In this document: piece after piece, positions 1 to 8,323 of the stretch
Layout of the letters: every line of letters begins with the position of its first letter
How positions within the stretch are numbered: the stretch's first letter is position 1
DNA from: Neolewinella aquimaris
Lineage (GTDB): Bacteria; Bacteroidota; Bacteroidia; Chitinophagales; Saprospiraceae
DNA: 64,000 bases
Assembly: GCF_014197245.1 (NCBI RefSeq)
Contig: NZ_JACIFF010000008.1
Span: 186,001-250,000 of the forward strand
Direction of reading: 5' to 3'
Program-made: the position numbers and the translations under genes
Notes under the pieces: generated by a model
What the model was told of the DNA's origin: nothing
The model's database searches: none
The model's input: only the letters and a program-made list of their open reading frames with translations

Positions 1-582
1 GAACTGCGCCAGAAGGTGCAGGAAAAATTTGTGAAGAAGCATGGCGTGAAGCTCGGTTTCATGTCCATCTTCGCTAAGGCCTGCGCCCAGGTCCTGATGG
101 AGATGCCCGACGTCAACGCCGAGATCAGTAGTGATGAGAAGGAGCTGATCTACCACGACTTCGTCGACATTAGCTTTGCCGTCTCCACCCCTACCGGATT
201 GGTCGTTCCGCCCATCCACAACGTCGAATCGCTGCACTTCGCCGACATCGAAACCAAGCTTAAGGAACTCGCCGCAAAGGCCCGTGACAACAAGCTGAGC
301 ATTGAGGAAATGACCGGCGGCACCTTCACGATCACCAACGGAGGCGTCTTCGGCAGCATGATGAGTACGCCCATCATCAACAAGCCCCAGTCGGCCATTC
401 TCGGTATGCATAACATCATCGAGCGGCCCATCGCGGTCAAGGGTGAGGTCGTCGTTCGCCCCATGATGTACATCGCCCTCAGCTACGACCACCGGGTTAT
501 TGACGGCAGCAGCTCCGTTACCTTTCTCGTGAAGGTAAAGGAGCTACTGGAAGATCCAACGCTGTTGTTGCTGGGCCTTTAG
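1..582 (+). CDS. odhB: 2-oxoglutarate dehydrogenase E2 component (dihydrolipoyl succinyltransferase), C-terminal part
   Basis: Partial gene: the reading frame is open from base 1 and the start lies outside the window. The 193 visible residues are the C-terminal acyltransferase core of a 2-oxo acid dehydrogenase E2. The active-site motif DHRVIDG is encoded near 487-507, after the typical segment [14 protein letters not shown] and before the family C-terminus [12 protein letters not shown]. The enzyme moves the succinyl group from lipoamide to CoA in the 2-oxoglutarate dehydrogenase complex of the TCA cycle. The FMSIF and SAILGMH segments look more like SucB/OdhB than like the pyruvate dehydrogenase E2, so succinyl specificity is a family-based inference. 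The lipoyl and E3-binding domains would lie upstream. The stop codon overlaps the convergent gene at 579 by 4 bp. Confidence 0.9.
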   Translation, partial: ELRQKVQEKFVKKHGVKLGFMSIFAKACAQVLMEMPDVNAEISSDEKELIYHDFVDISFAVSTPTGLVVPPIHNVESLHFADIETKLKELAAKARDNKLSIEEMTGGTFTITNGGVFGSMMSTPIINKPQSAILGMHNIIERPIAVKGEVVVRPMMYIALSYDHRVIDGSSSVTFLVKVKELLEDPTLLLLGL

Positions 583-1712
583 TAGATTTCTATATCCCCG
601 TAGCTGGTCGAGACCTTAATCGTTCCGTTCCCCCTACCCGCTTTAGTCCCCTTCACGTAATCGCGGCCACTTTCGCTGCCGATGTTGCGTGGGCTGAGTC
701 CACTGGTGGGAACGTCGATGTCGCCGTACTTGGCGTCGAGATCCAGGGTGTAACCCGCGTCGTCGTCCACGTCGATCTGAACGTCGGTGTAGGAGGCCCG
801 GATGGTGATCCGTTCGAAGCCGGCGGATAGCTTGTCGACTTCGATATCGCCGTAGTTGCAACTGGCTTCGAGCACTTTGGTGACGGTACCGATATTGAAG
901 TCCGTGTAACTTCCGTCGACAAAGATCCGGTTCGTATACTCTACGGAGAGGTCGTTGTAGTTTCCGTCCATGTATACTTCGTCGGCGGATTCGACCTCGA
1001 TCTCCTCGTAGCCCACGTCGAGCCGCAGCACGCCTACTTTGCCGAAGCGTACTTCGCTGTACCGCCCGTCGTAGCGCAGGTTGCCGGCATTGCGGATGGC
1101 CCCTTCGCTGTAGCGTAGTTTGACGGTGCTTTCGGTACCGAGTTGTTCGATTCTGGCGGAGCCGTAGCTCACGTTTACCGTGCCGCGGTTGGTCAGTCGG
1201 CCGGCGACCAGGTCACCGTAGGCTACACCCAGGGTCATCTCTCCGCTCAGGTTGGGAAGTTCGACGTCGCAGTACTTGGCTTCCACTTCCAGACTGACGC
1301 TCTCCGGCATACTGACCGTGTAGTAGATTTTAAAATCGTCGTTGCTGCCCCAGCTGTTGGTGAAGTAGCTCCAGAAACTGCTTCCCTTTCCGCCGGAGTT
1401 GACCGAGGTAATGGCGGACACGGCATTGTTTGCTCCGGAAAGGCGGACGTCGATGCGTTGGAGTACCTTTTTAAAGTCTTCTTCGTTGCGGGCGGCGATC
1501 CGGATGAGGACGTCGATCTTGACTTTGGGCTGGTTCCAGGTTACGACCTTTATTTCGCCGTAGCGGTTATCGAGGCTTACGCGGCCGTCGTTGCGGATGG
1601 CGAACGTTTCGGAGATTCGTTTTTCAAAATCGCCCACCGGATGGGAAGCCGCGCCCGGCAGGGACAGCAGCAGAAAAAGCATCAGCAATGCGGTGGTAAA
1701 ATTAACTTTCAT
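579..1712 (-). CDS. Secreted DUF4097-like beta-strand repeat protein
   Basis: Protein of 377 aa beginning with a clear signal peptide ([20 protein letters not shown]). The ATG at 1712 is preferred over an upstream in-frame ATG at 1748 because it places the signal peptide at the N-terminus. The body carries many short beta-strand repeats with motifs such as NYGDIEV, KYGDIDV and SYGDIEI, the pattern of DUF4097/putative auto-transporter adhesin head proteins that form a right-handed beta-solenoid. Its start overlaps the end of the anti-sigma-like gene by 11 bp, so it is the third gene of a sigma factor / anti-sigma / DUF4097 operon. Such proteins often follow ECF sigma genes in Bacteroidota. Molecular function is unknown; export to the periplasm or surface is inferred from the signal peptide. 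Confidence 0.75.
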   Translation of the reverse strand: MKVNFTTALLMLFLLLSLPGAASHPVGDFEKRISETFAIRNDGRVSLDNRYGEIKVVTWNQPKVKIDVLIRIAARNEEDFKKVLQRIDVRLSGANNAVSAITSVNSGGKGSSFWSYFTNSWGSNDDFKIYYTVSMPESVSLEVEAKYCDVELPNLSGEMTLGVAYGDLVAGRLTNRGTVNVSYGSARIEQLGTESTVKLRYSEGAIRNAGNLRYDGRYSEVRFGKVGVLRLDVGYEEIEVESADEVYMDGNYNDLSVEYTNRIFVDGSYTDFNIGTVTKVLEASCNYGDIEVDKLSAGFERITIRASYTDVQIDVDDDAGYTLDLDAKYGDIDVPTSGLSPRNIGSESGRDYVKGTKAGRGNGTIKVSTSYGDIEIY

Positions 1713-2403
1713 GAGTTGATTGAGTTGGACGGGGCGTGTAGCCGCCATCGGGAGAATTGGGATTGGGGAAGTGCTGCTGAATGCGCAGCAGGATATCGAG
1801 CTTGGTGCGGTACGTCTCGATTAACTTATTGACCAGCATGGGGCGCTGGCTTACGGGAACCTCGAGCAGTTCGGCCCGAATTTGGGCGGTCGTCTCGTCG
1901 AGTTGGTTCAAATCACGGCGAAGTTGGGGGTCGTCGTTCACCTGACTCACCTTCACGAACTCGTTGTTGATCCGCTGGCGGTAGAAGCGTTCGGCCTCGG
2001 CCAGTTCGGGATCCATTTTTTCGAGTTGCTGCGCGATGCGTTCCTCCTGTCCGGCCTGGTATCCGGCGCGGTTGCCGAAGTTGTAGGCGAAGAACATCAG
2101 CAACAGGCAGGCGGCAATCGCGCTGAAGTAGCGGATGATGCGCAGGCCGCCGCCCGTGACGGCCATCAGCTTTCGCGGCTCCTTGGTCGTAGTATCTACG
2201 ATCCGCTCAAATAGTTGGGGCGGGGGGGTGGCGTTGTCAAATGCATCGCGGTGGGTGGCGACGAACCCCTCGAGGGGGTCGACGGCGGAGTCCTCCTGCC
2301 GTATTGCGGCGGCGACTCGGTTCCAGAGACCGGTCGGTGGAGCGTCTACGTCGAACTCCTCCCGGTGATTCTGGATGAAGTTTCTTAGCTTATCGTTTTC
2401 CAT
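1702..2403 (-). CDS. Anti-sigma-factor-like single-pass membrane protein
   Basis: Protein of 233 aa with one predicted transmembrane segment at about residues 91-109 (FSAIAACLLLMFFAYNF), an N-terminal presumably cytoplasmic part of about 85 residues and a C-terminal coiled or helical part rich in charged residues. The N-terminal part contains a duplicated motif: residues 6-34 and 44-72 share the pattern L-x-x-F-x-x-x-H-R-x-x-F-D-x-x-x-P-P-x-x-L-x-x-R-[VI]. This FD-x-x-x-P motif is common in Bacteroidota proteins encoded after ECF sigma genes. It lies 10 bp after the ECF sigma gene and overlaps the DUF4097-like gene by 11 bp. A role as membrane anti-sigma or sigma-linked regulator is inferred from topology and context; no zinc-binding anti-sigma motif is seen. 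Confidence 0.6.
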   Translation of the reverse strand: MENDKLRNFIQNHREEFDVDAPPTGLWNRVAAAIRQEDSAVDPLEGFVATHRDAFDNATPPPQLFERIVDTTTKEPRKLMAVTGGGLRIIRYFSAIAACLLLMFFAYNFGNRAGYQAGQEERIAQQLEKMDPELAEAERFYRQRINNEFVKVSQVNDDPQLRRDLNQLDETTAQIRAELLEVPVSQRPMLVNKLIETYRTKLDILLRIQQHFPNPNSPDGGYTPRPTQSTHES

Positions 2404-2413
2404 GACGGTTCAT

Positions 2414-2971
2414 TTATTCGGTTAACAGTTGGGCCAATCGCTTGCGGGCGCGGCTGTACTGGGATTTTGAGGTTCCCGGGCTGATGCCCATGACCTGGGC
2501 GATCTCCTCGTGATCGTACCCCTCAAAGAGGTAGAGGGTGAGCACGACCCGGTATCCCTCGCTCAGTTTCATCACCCCCTCCCGGATACGTTCGACCGTG
2601 TAGTTGCTTTCCTCCTCCCGCTGGTCTTCGGGATGCTCTACGGCAACGGATTCGTGGCGGACCGGGTCGAAGTCCGTAGTGAGCAACCGGCGTTTCTTCA
2701 GGTGGTCGATGCACCGGTTTACTACGATTCGCTTGATCCAGGCGCTGATGGACGCTTCGAAGTTGAACGTATGGATCTTGGCGAAGATCTGTACGAAGGC
2801 AACCTGGAGCACGTCCTCGGCATCGTGGGTATGCCTCAGCATTCTGAGGCAAAGGTTGTACATGGGTTTGGCATAGTGTCCATAGAGCTGCCGCTGGGCG
2901 TTGCGGTCCCTACGTTGACATCCGAGAACGAGAGCGCGGTGGGTATCGCGGTAATCGGCGGCAGTCGGCAT
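2414..2971 (-). CDS. ECF-type RNA polymerase sigma factor
   Basis: Sigma-70 family protein of 185 aa from the chosen ATG at 2971; an in-frame ATG at 3028 would add 19 residues without family similarity. Region 2 is recognisable by DAEDVLQVAFVQIFAKI, the usual D-A-E-D-hydrophobic-Q core that contacts the RNA polymerase clamp and the -10 region. Region 4 is recognisable by the helix-turn-helix segment HEEIAQVMGISPGTSKSQYS followed by a basic helix. There is no region 1 or 3, so this is an extracytoplasmic-function sigma factor. It is the first gene of an operon with an anti-sigma-like membrane protein and a secreted DUF4097-like protein, suggesting an envelope-signal response. No promoter was assigned with confidence. 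Confidence 0.9.
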   Translation of the reverse strand: MPTAADYRDTHRALVLGCQRRDRNAQRQLYGHYAKPMYNLCLRMLRHTHDAEDVLQVAFVQIFAKIHTFNFEASISAWIKRIVVNRCIDHLKKRRLLTTDFDPVRHESVAVEHPEDQREEESNYTVERIREGVMKLSEGYRVVLTLYLFEGYDHEEIAQVMGISPGTSKSQYSRARKRLAQLLTE

Positions 2972-3276
2972 GGTTGGTGTGATTGGATGACTTCCCACTA
3001 GGGTTTTTCTTCTTGCTGTGTACCCCAAAGGACGAGTTGGCGGCCGGGGGGTTGCAGATCAGCACTGCCTTCGCTAAAATATCAGAAAGATATTCGCCAC
3101 TTGTGACCTACCGCAATTATCCCGTCTTGAGGATCAGTTCGCGTGGGAGAAAGTGCCTTTTCGAACCGCCCGGAATGTCGTACACGAACGTCTCCGCAGG
3201 GGTGGTAAATCGAACATTTACCCGCCTAATTGACATAAATACGGTAGTATAAACTGCCTCAGAAAACCCAAATATT
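2972..3276. other. Divergent intergenic region between sigma factor and outer-membrane protein genes
   Basis: This stretch separates the minus-strand sigma operon from the plus-strand barrel/coiled-coil gene and should carry both promoters. The only clear symmetry is a short inverted repeat, AATATC-agaaa-GATATT, at 3078-3094, which could be an operator or a weak hairpin. No good TAnnTTTG element was found for either gene. A short in-frame ORF (2983-3252) has no recognisable features and is not called. Confidence 0.4.
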
Positions 3277-6138
3277 ATGCGAAATTATCTACTCTCATTA
3301 CTAACTCTACTGGCCGTCGGTCAGGTAGCAGGCCAGGTGCGGGGCGTGAGCTATACCATTGCGCCATCCGTCAGTTACAACTGGTTCGGTGACGATTCCG
3401 GACTCGACGATGCCTTCATGTTTGGCGGCCGCCTCGGGTTTGGATTTGGTGAGTATGTTGAGTTGCGTGCTACGTATCTCCAGACCATCGACCAGCAGAC
3501 CAACATCGCGGGTCTTAATATAAACGTTGACTCCACTTTCGCCAATCAGGGCGTTGATCTCAGTCGCTATGGTGCCGAGCTTAAACTTAACATTGGCCGT
3601 GGCACCCTGCTGCCCTACCTGGTGCTGGGTGGTGGTATTCAGGATACCAAGCGCGAAGGATTAGACAAGGCGGAGAATATATTCGGTACGCTGGGACTCG
3701 GGCTGACCCTTAGCGCCGCGGACCGTTACGCTTTCGGAGTGGAGGGCAAGTACATCACCTACTCCGGCAACTCCGTACGCAACCTGTTCAGCGACGTCGA
3801 CGAGGTAATCAACAACCAGAACTTCGACAATTTTAATAACGAGAACATTGGAACCTTCGCGGTTGCCGCGAACCTCCAGTTCTATCTCGGCGGCCGGCGG
3901 CCCGGTCAGCTGAGCGAGATCGACCAGAAGTACCTGGAAAACTTTCAGGGCGGGATCAGTGGCCTTTCGCTACCCATCGAGCTAGGACTTGCTCAGGTAA
4001 ACTGGGACGAAACACTCCCCTACCGCGATGCGTACTTCGCTGGCGGTACTGCGGGATTTGCCTTCGGACCCCTCATCAGCCTGCGGGGATTCTACTACCG
4101 CGGCATGAAGGACGACGAGATCAACTTTGATTTCGACGATATTTCGCTCTACGGTGCGGACTTCCGATTCAATCTCAGCCAGGCCAGTTCGGGCATCGTT
4201 CCCTACCTCAATCTCGGTGGTGGGTACATCGACCTGAGTGATGGCTACAACGACGGCGTGACTGAAGTACAGGATCTCGCATCCAGCCAGGGATTTGCCT
4301 CCGGCGGTGGCGGCATTTACCTCAAGTTCGGCGAGCGGGTAAAGCTTAACGGCGGCGTCCGCGCCCTGCTGACCAGTGGCTCCAATCTGGAAGACCTGAA
4401 CAGCAAAGACCAAATCACGACCAGTTACATGTACAATGCCGGTCTTGGTTTTGTCCTCGGCGGGAATAACCGGAAGAACCCCGATGTCGTCCGTCAGTCG
4501 ACCCTTGAGGATCGTCTGGCCGTGCAGCAGCGTGACTTCGAACGCCGCGCCGATAGCATCCGCACCGCTAACCAACTCGAAATTGCCGAACTGCGTCAAC
4601 GGTACCAGGATAGCATTGCGAGCCTGGACCAGGAACTGATCGATGCTCTCGATGCCGGTGATGTAGAAACCGCCGCCGTCATCAAGGCGGAACGTGAAAA
4701 TGCCGTAGCCGTAGTCGAAGAACTCGACACCCGCCAGAATCAACTGACGAATGAAGGTCTACAGGCCGATGTCCAACGGCAACAGCTGGAACGTGCCGAA
4801 GTAGATGCCGCACTGGGTCGTCAGGTACAACCCATTCAGCGGGCCACCGCCCCCCAGCGTTACAACCAGGACGGTAGCGTGATCATTTTGCAGTCCGCCC
4901 AGATCGATAAGCTCATCGAGGCAATCGGGCAGCGCAACGCCCAACCCCAGGCTCAACAGCAGATGCAACCGGCGACTTCCGGAAACGATCAACTGGATCA
5001 GATCAACCGCAGGATCGAACGCATGGAGAACATGATGTTCGAGATGAACAACTCACCAAGGATGGGACGCCGCGGCGTAGCCCGTTTTGACGATGGTGAC
5101 CGAATCGAAGAAGATCGGCGGATAATTATCGAGCGGGAATTTGATAACCGTAACGACTCCCGGACCGATGGCCGTGTTCAGCAAGACAGCAGCAGGCGGC
5201 CCGATGTTACCCAGATGCGCATCGACAACCTGGAGCGCCAACTTCGCGAAAGCCGTGAAAGTGGAAACAACACCAACGACCGCATGGAATACAGCGGCGA
5301 CAGTGAGGAGCGCATTCGGCAACTCGAGGAGCGTATGATGGAGCGGATCGACAATATTCGTAACAACACCAACGATACCGAATCCCAGGAGCTCCGCAAT
5401 GAGATGATGCGCGACATGACCGACTACCAGAGCGAAATGATGCAGGAAATTCGTAGCCTGCAGAATGACCTGGACCGCGCCAATCGCGAACTGGCTCGCC
5501 GTGAAGCACAGCAGGATGCCATCGACGAACGCATCGACCTTGAGCGTGACCAGCTGCGTCAGGAGCGCCGTGCTGCCCGTCAGGCCGCTTCCACCTATAC
5601 TGCAGTCGACTCGGCAGGCAATAAGGTGATCGTACCGGGTACCCGTAAACTGGAGGACATTACGGTCAATACCGGTGGCGTTTATCTGGCCGACGAAAAT
5701 ACCGAGGGCTTCTTCTCGAACTTCACCTACACTGGCATGTCGGGAACCGCTGGCTTCAACTTCGGCGATGCTACGGGACTCGGACTAGGCCTGCGCTGGC
5801 ACTACAAACTGGGTCCCGACCAACGGGCCGAGTTTATGCCCGAAGCATACTTTGGTATCGGTAGCCCCACTACCTTCGGCATCTTCGGTAATATTGTCTA
5901 CCCCATCATCACTGATGAAGCTAAGACTGAGGGCTTAATTCCCTACGCCGGCATCGGCATCGGTGCCATGCAGATCAAGGACGACGAAAACACCGACGAG
6001 CTTAATTTCCGCCCCGCCATCAACCTACTCCTAGGTACCTACTTGCCCGTAGGCGGAGGACGCGTATTCGTGGATTTCTCTACCCGCAACTTCTTCAGCG
6101 TGAATCAACTGACTGGAGGATACCGCTTTAACTTCTAA
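3277..6138 (+). CDS. Large outer-membrane beta-barrel protein with long central coiled coil
   Basis: Protein of 953 aa starting with a signal peptide (MRNYLLSLLTLLAVGQVAG). Residues about 20-220 and 225-400 are two similar barrel-like blocks of alternating aromatic/glycine strands, each containing a LPYLVLGGGI- or VPYLNLGGGY-type segment. Residues about 401-770 are strongly charged and rich in E, R, Q and D with long heptad-like stretches, predicted as coiled coil. Residues about 790-953 return to barrel-like strands (IPYAGIGIGA) and end in YRFNF, a C-terminal aromatic beta-signal expected for BAM-assembled barrels. The order barrel, long coiled coil, barrel is unusual and the function is unknown; it could span the periplasm and touch peptidoglycan or the inner membrane. 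A strong terminator follows the stop codon. Confidence 0.7.
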   Translation: MRNYLLSLLTLLAVGQVAGQVRGVSYTIAPSVSYNWFGDDSGLDDAFMFGGRLGFGFGEYVELRATYLQTIDQQTNIAGLNINVDSTFANQGVDLSRYGAELKLNIGRGTLLPYLVLGGGIQDTKREGLDKAENIFGTLGLGLTLSAADRYAFGVEGKYITYSGNSVRNLFSDVDEVINNQNFDNFNNENIGTFAVAANLQFYLGGRRPGQLSEIDQKYLENFQGGISGLSLPIELGLAQVNWDETLPYRDAYFAGGTAGFAFGPLISLRGFYYRGMKDDEINFDFDDISLYGADFRFNLSQASSGIVPYLNLGGGYIDLSDGYNDGVTEVQDLASSQGFASGGGGIYLKFGERVKLNGGVRALLTSGSNLEDLNSKDQITTSYMYNAGLGFVLGGNNRKNPDVVRQSTLEDRLAVQQRDFERRADSIRTANQLEIAELRQRYQDSIASLDQELIDALDAGDVETAAVIKAERENAVAVVEELDTRQNQLTNEGLQADVQRQQLERAEVDAALGRQVQPIQRATAPQRYNQDGSVIILQSAQIDKLIEAIGQRNAQPQAQQQMQPATSGNDQLDQINRRIERMENMMFEMNNSPRMGRRGVARFDDGDRIEEDRRIIIEREFDNRNDSRTDGRVQQDSSRRPDVTQMRIDNLERQLRESRESGNNTNDRMEYSGDSEERIRQLEERMMERIDNIRNNTNDTESQELRNEMMRDMTDYQSEMMQEIRSLQNDLDRANRELARREAQQDAIDERIDLERDQLRQERRAARQAASTYTAVDSAGNKVIVPGTRKLEDITVNTGGVYLADENTEGFFSNFTYTGMSGTAGFNFGDATGLGLGLRWHYKLGPDQRAEFMPEAYFGIGSPTTFGIFGNIVYPIITDEAKTEGLIPYAGIGIGAMQIKDDENTDELNFRPAINLLLGTYLPVGGGRVFVDFSTRNFFSVNQLTGGYRFNF

Positions 6139-6159
6139 GCTTAGCTAACCTAGTTAAAG

Positions 6160-6195
6160 AATCCCCCGCCGGCAATCGCCAGCGGGGGATTTTCA
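6160..6195 (+). terminator. Rho-independent-type terminator after the barrel/coiled-coil gene
   Basis: The arms AATCCCCCGC (6160-6169) and GCGGGGGATT (6182-6191) form a perfect 10-bp stem around a 12-nt loop, followed by TTTC. It begins 21 bp after the stop codon at 6138 and immediately precedes the first palindromic repeat copy. The short T-run makes it moderate rather than strong by tail, but the GC-rich stem is very stable. Confidence 0.7.
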
Positions 6196-6497
6196 GTAGC
6201 GACGGCTTCAGCCGTCATGCTGCAATCCATACAGGCAGCGGGACGGCTAAAGGCCGTCGCTACAGCTCAAAGTAGCGACGGCTTTCAGCCGTCATGCTGC
6301 AATCCAAACAGCCAGCGGGACGGCTAAAGGCCGTCGCTACAGCTCAAAGTAGCGACGGCTTTCAGCCGTCATGCTGCAATCCAAACAGCCAGCGGGACGG
6401 CTGAAGGCCGTCGCTACAGCTCCTCAAAGTAGCGACGGCTTCAGCCGTCATGCTGCAACCCAAACAGGCAGCGGGACGGCTAAAAGCCGTCGCTACA
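6196..6497. repeat. Four tandem copies of a 77-80 bp palindromic repeat
   Basis: Copies start at 6196, 6272, 6349 and 6429. Each begins GTAGCGACGGC and closes with the inverse GCCGTCGCTAC; near each end there is also a smaller hairpin (GACGGCT-tt-CAGCCGTC type, and GACGGC-taaag-GCCGTC). The inner part contains ATGCTGCAATCCAAACAG with few substitutions. The copies differ from each other by only a few bases, so amplification appears recent. A nested hairpin of this kind resembles REP/MITE-like intergenic elements, but no transposase or RAYT gene is visible nearby. The array fills the gap between the convergent barrel-protein and rodA genes, and its last copy runs into the rodA stop codon. Confidence 0.9.
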
Positions 6498-7911
6498 CTT
6501 CGCCGCGGTGCTTATCCAGCTTGAGGAGCACGGCGATCATCATCGTGAAACTGAGCAGGGAAGAACCGCCTTTGGAAATAAAGGGAAGGGGGATGCCGAT
6601 GACGGGAATAAGCCCCATCGTCATACCAATATTGACCAGAAAGTGGACGAGCAGTATCCCCGCCACCCCGTAGGCGTAGGCCCGGGCGAAGGTGCGCCGC
6701 TGTCGTTCGGCGATCACGGTGATCCGCCAGAGAAGCAGGAAGAAAACGATGATGAGGGTACCCGCGCCAATGAATCCCTGTTCTTCGCCGACGGCCGAGA
6801 AAATGAAATCGGTCTGTTGTTCGGGTACGTAATCGTACTTGGTCATCGTACCCTGCTGCAGGCCCCGGCCGCTGACCCCGCCGGCGGCAATGGCGAGTTT
6901 AGACTGCAGCAGATTATAGTAGGAACCCCGTGGATCGGCGTCTTCGGGATGCAGCCACACCATTACCCGTTCGTGCTGGTGGGAAGGAAGGAGTTGATTG
7001 GTGTAAATGTAGTTGGCGGTGAAGGTGAGGGCCAGGCCCCAAAGCAGGAAAAAGAAGCTGATGCCGACCAGCTTCGTGTTGCGCTGCATTAGGTGAAAAC
7101 CCATCAGGGCGATCAATGCGGTTCCGAGTACGGCATTGGTTTGCCAACCATACCCGGCTTGCACCGTATAGAAAGACACCGCACCTGCGGCTACCGCCCC
7201 CAGTGTCCAAACGGCCGCACGCCGGGGAAGCAAAAACGTGTACAGCGCCAGACCGATCACGAGCAGGCCCGCCAGTAAGGCATCGAACGGAAAAAGGATG
7301 CCCAGGACGACCATAAAGGCCGTGAACCCACCCAGTACGAAGAGAAGCGGGTTGAGTCCCTCGCGGTACATCACCAACAAAAAACCGGCAAATACGAGGG
7401 TGGACCCCATGTCGGGTTGCCCCAGGATGACCACTCCGGGCAGGAGCCAGATGAAGCAACCGTAGGCTACGGCGCGCAGGCTGTCGAGCCTCCCCGAATA
7501 CTGCCCCAGAAAGGCGGCCATCGCCAGGCAGGTACCGAACTTGGCCAACTCGCTCGGTTGAAAGGTGAGTCCCGCGATGCTGAACCACGATCTGGCGCCG
7601 TTGATTTCCTTGCCCGCAACCAGGACAAGAAAAAGAAGCACCACGGTAAAGATGTAAATCGGGTAAGCCCCGACGATCCAAACGTTGCGATCGATCAGGT
7701 AATTAATGAAGAGCCAGACGCCGGCGGAGATCACTACCCAGACCAGCTGCTTGCCCATCGGGGTAGCCAGGCGACCGGCCAGACTGAGGTCGTACCCTTC
7801 GGGTGGAGCGCCTACCGAGTTGATCATGATCAATCCGGTCGAAACCAGAAAGATGTAGAGAATGATCGTGGCAACGTCCGTCCGGGTCCGCTTCAGGGAA
7901 ATTCTGGGCAT
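6493..7911 (-). CDS. rodA: Rod shape-determining protein RodA (SEDS-family peptidoglycan glycosyltransferase)
   Basis: Membrane protein of 472 aa with about ten hydrophobic segments. It carries SEDS-family signatures: FQPSELAKFGTCLAMAAFL near the middle, QPDMGSTLVF, and the C-terminal GMTMGLIPVIGIPLPFISKG segment. SEDS proteins polymerise lipid II into glycan strands with a partner class B PBP; the rod-complex form rather than FtsW is inferred from the GLIPVIGIPLPF type of ending and from the context. The gene is last in a tight minus-strand run deoC, SPOR-protein, rodA, with a 10-bp gap to the SPOR gene. Its TAG stop (6493-6495) lies inside the terminal palindrome of the repeat array, so the repeat appears to supply the end of the coding sequence. 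Confidence 0.9.
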   Translation of the reverse strand: MPRISLKRTRTDVATIILYIFLVSTGLIMINSVGAPPEGYDLSLAGRLATPMGKQLVWVVISAGVWLFINYLIDRNVWIVGAYPIYIFTVVLLFLVLVAGKEINGARSWFSIAGLTFQPSELAKFGTCLAMAAFLGQYSGRLDSLRAVAYGCFIWLLPGVVILGQPDMGSTLVFAGFLLVMYREGLNPLLFVLGGFTAFMVVLGILFPFDALLAGLLVIGLALYTFLLPRRAAVWTLGAVAAGAVSFYTVQAGYGWQTNAVLGTALIALMGFHLMQRNTKLVGISFFFLLWGLALTFTANYIYTNQLLPSHQHERVMVWLHPEDADPRGSYYNLLQSKLAIAAGGVSGRGLQQGTMTKYDYVPEQQTDFIFSAVGEEQGFIGAGTLIIVFFLLLWRITVIAERQRRTFARAYAYGVAGILLVHFLVNIGMTMGLIPVIGIPLPFISKGGSSLLSFTMMIAVLLKLDKHRGEV

Positions 7912-7921
7912 AAGGGCGCTG

Positions 7922-8320
7922 CTAGTACATCTTCAGGAGTTCCGTTTCAAGCACTTCGTCCTTCACCAGGTAAACGCTTTCGAATTCCTTACTCAGGGTT
8001 TGCCGCAGCCGGTCGGCTTCCTGACGCGTGAAGAAGGCTCCGGCGCGGAGCTTGTAGTAGGGGGTGTTGTGCACCCAATCTACCGGCACGCTGGGATAAT
8101 TGACGCGGAAATCTGATTCGGTCGTTTCCAGCTTGCGCCGATCGGTAGTGGCGAGCACCTGCACGCGCCATCCTTCGACCTTGTCTTCCCGCTCGCTTAC
8201 CTCGGCGAAGATGTCGAGCACCCTGGCTACGTCCGGATCGGGCGTAACGATGAAGTTGCGCTGGGCCATTCCGGCGGCGGAGGCCAGCAAAAGTGCGATA
8301 AGGACGGTGTATTGACGCAT
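7922..8320 (-). CDS. Secreted SPOR-domain-like protein
   Basis: Protein of 132 aa with a signal peptide (MRQYTVLIALLLASAAGMAQ). The mature part contains a SPOR-like pattern: GWRVQVLATTDRRKLE, then a YYKLRAGAFFTRQEADRLRQ segment, the usual beta-alpha-beta repeat with R-x-G-x-F at the second strand. SPOR domains bind denuded glycan strands at the septum or during wall growth. It sits 3 bp after deoC and 10 bp before rodA, which fits a role in cell-wall growth alongside RodA. The assignment to SPOR is from pattern recognition, not a search. Confidence 0.75.
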   Translation of the reverse strand: MRQYTVLIALLLASAAGMAQRNFIVTPDPDVARVLDIFAEVSEREDKVEGWRVQVLATTDRRKLETTESDFRVNYPSVPVDWVHNTPYYKLRAGAFFTRQEADRLRQTLSKEFESVYLVKDEVLETELLKMY

Positions 8321-8323
8321 GCT

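Noticed and set aside
6196-6497. CRISPR array
   Set aside because: Units are directly joined and palindromic with no unique spacers, and no cas genes are present.
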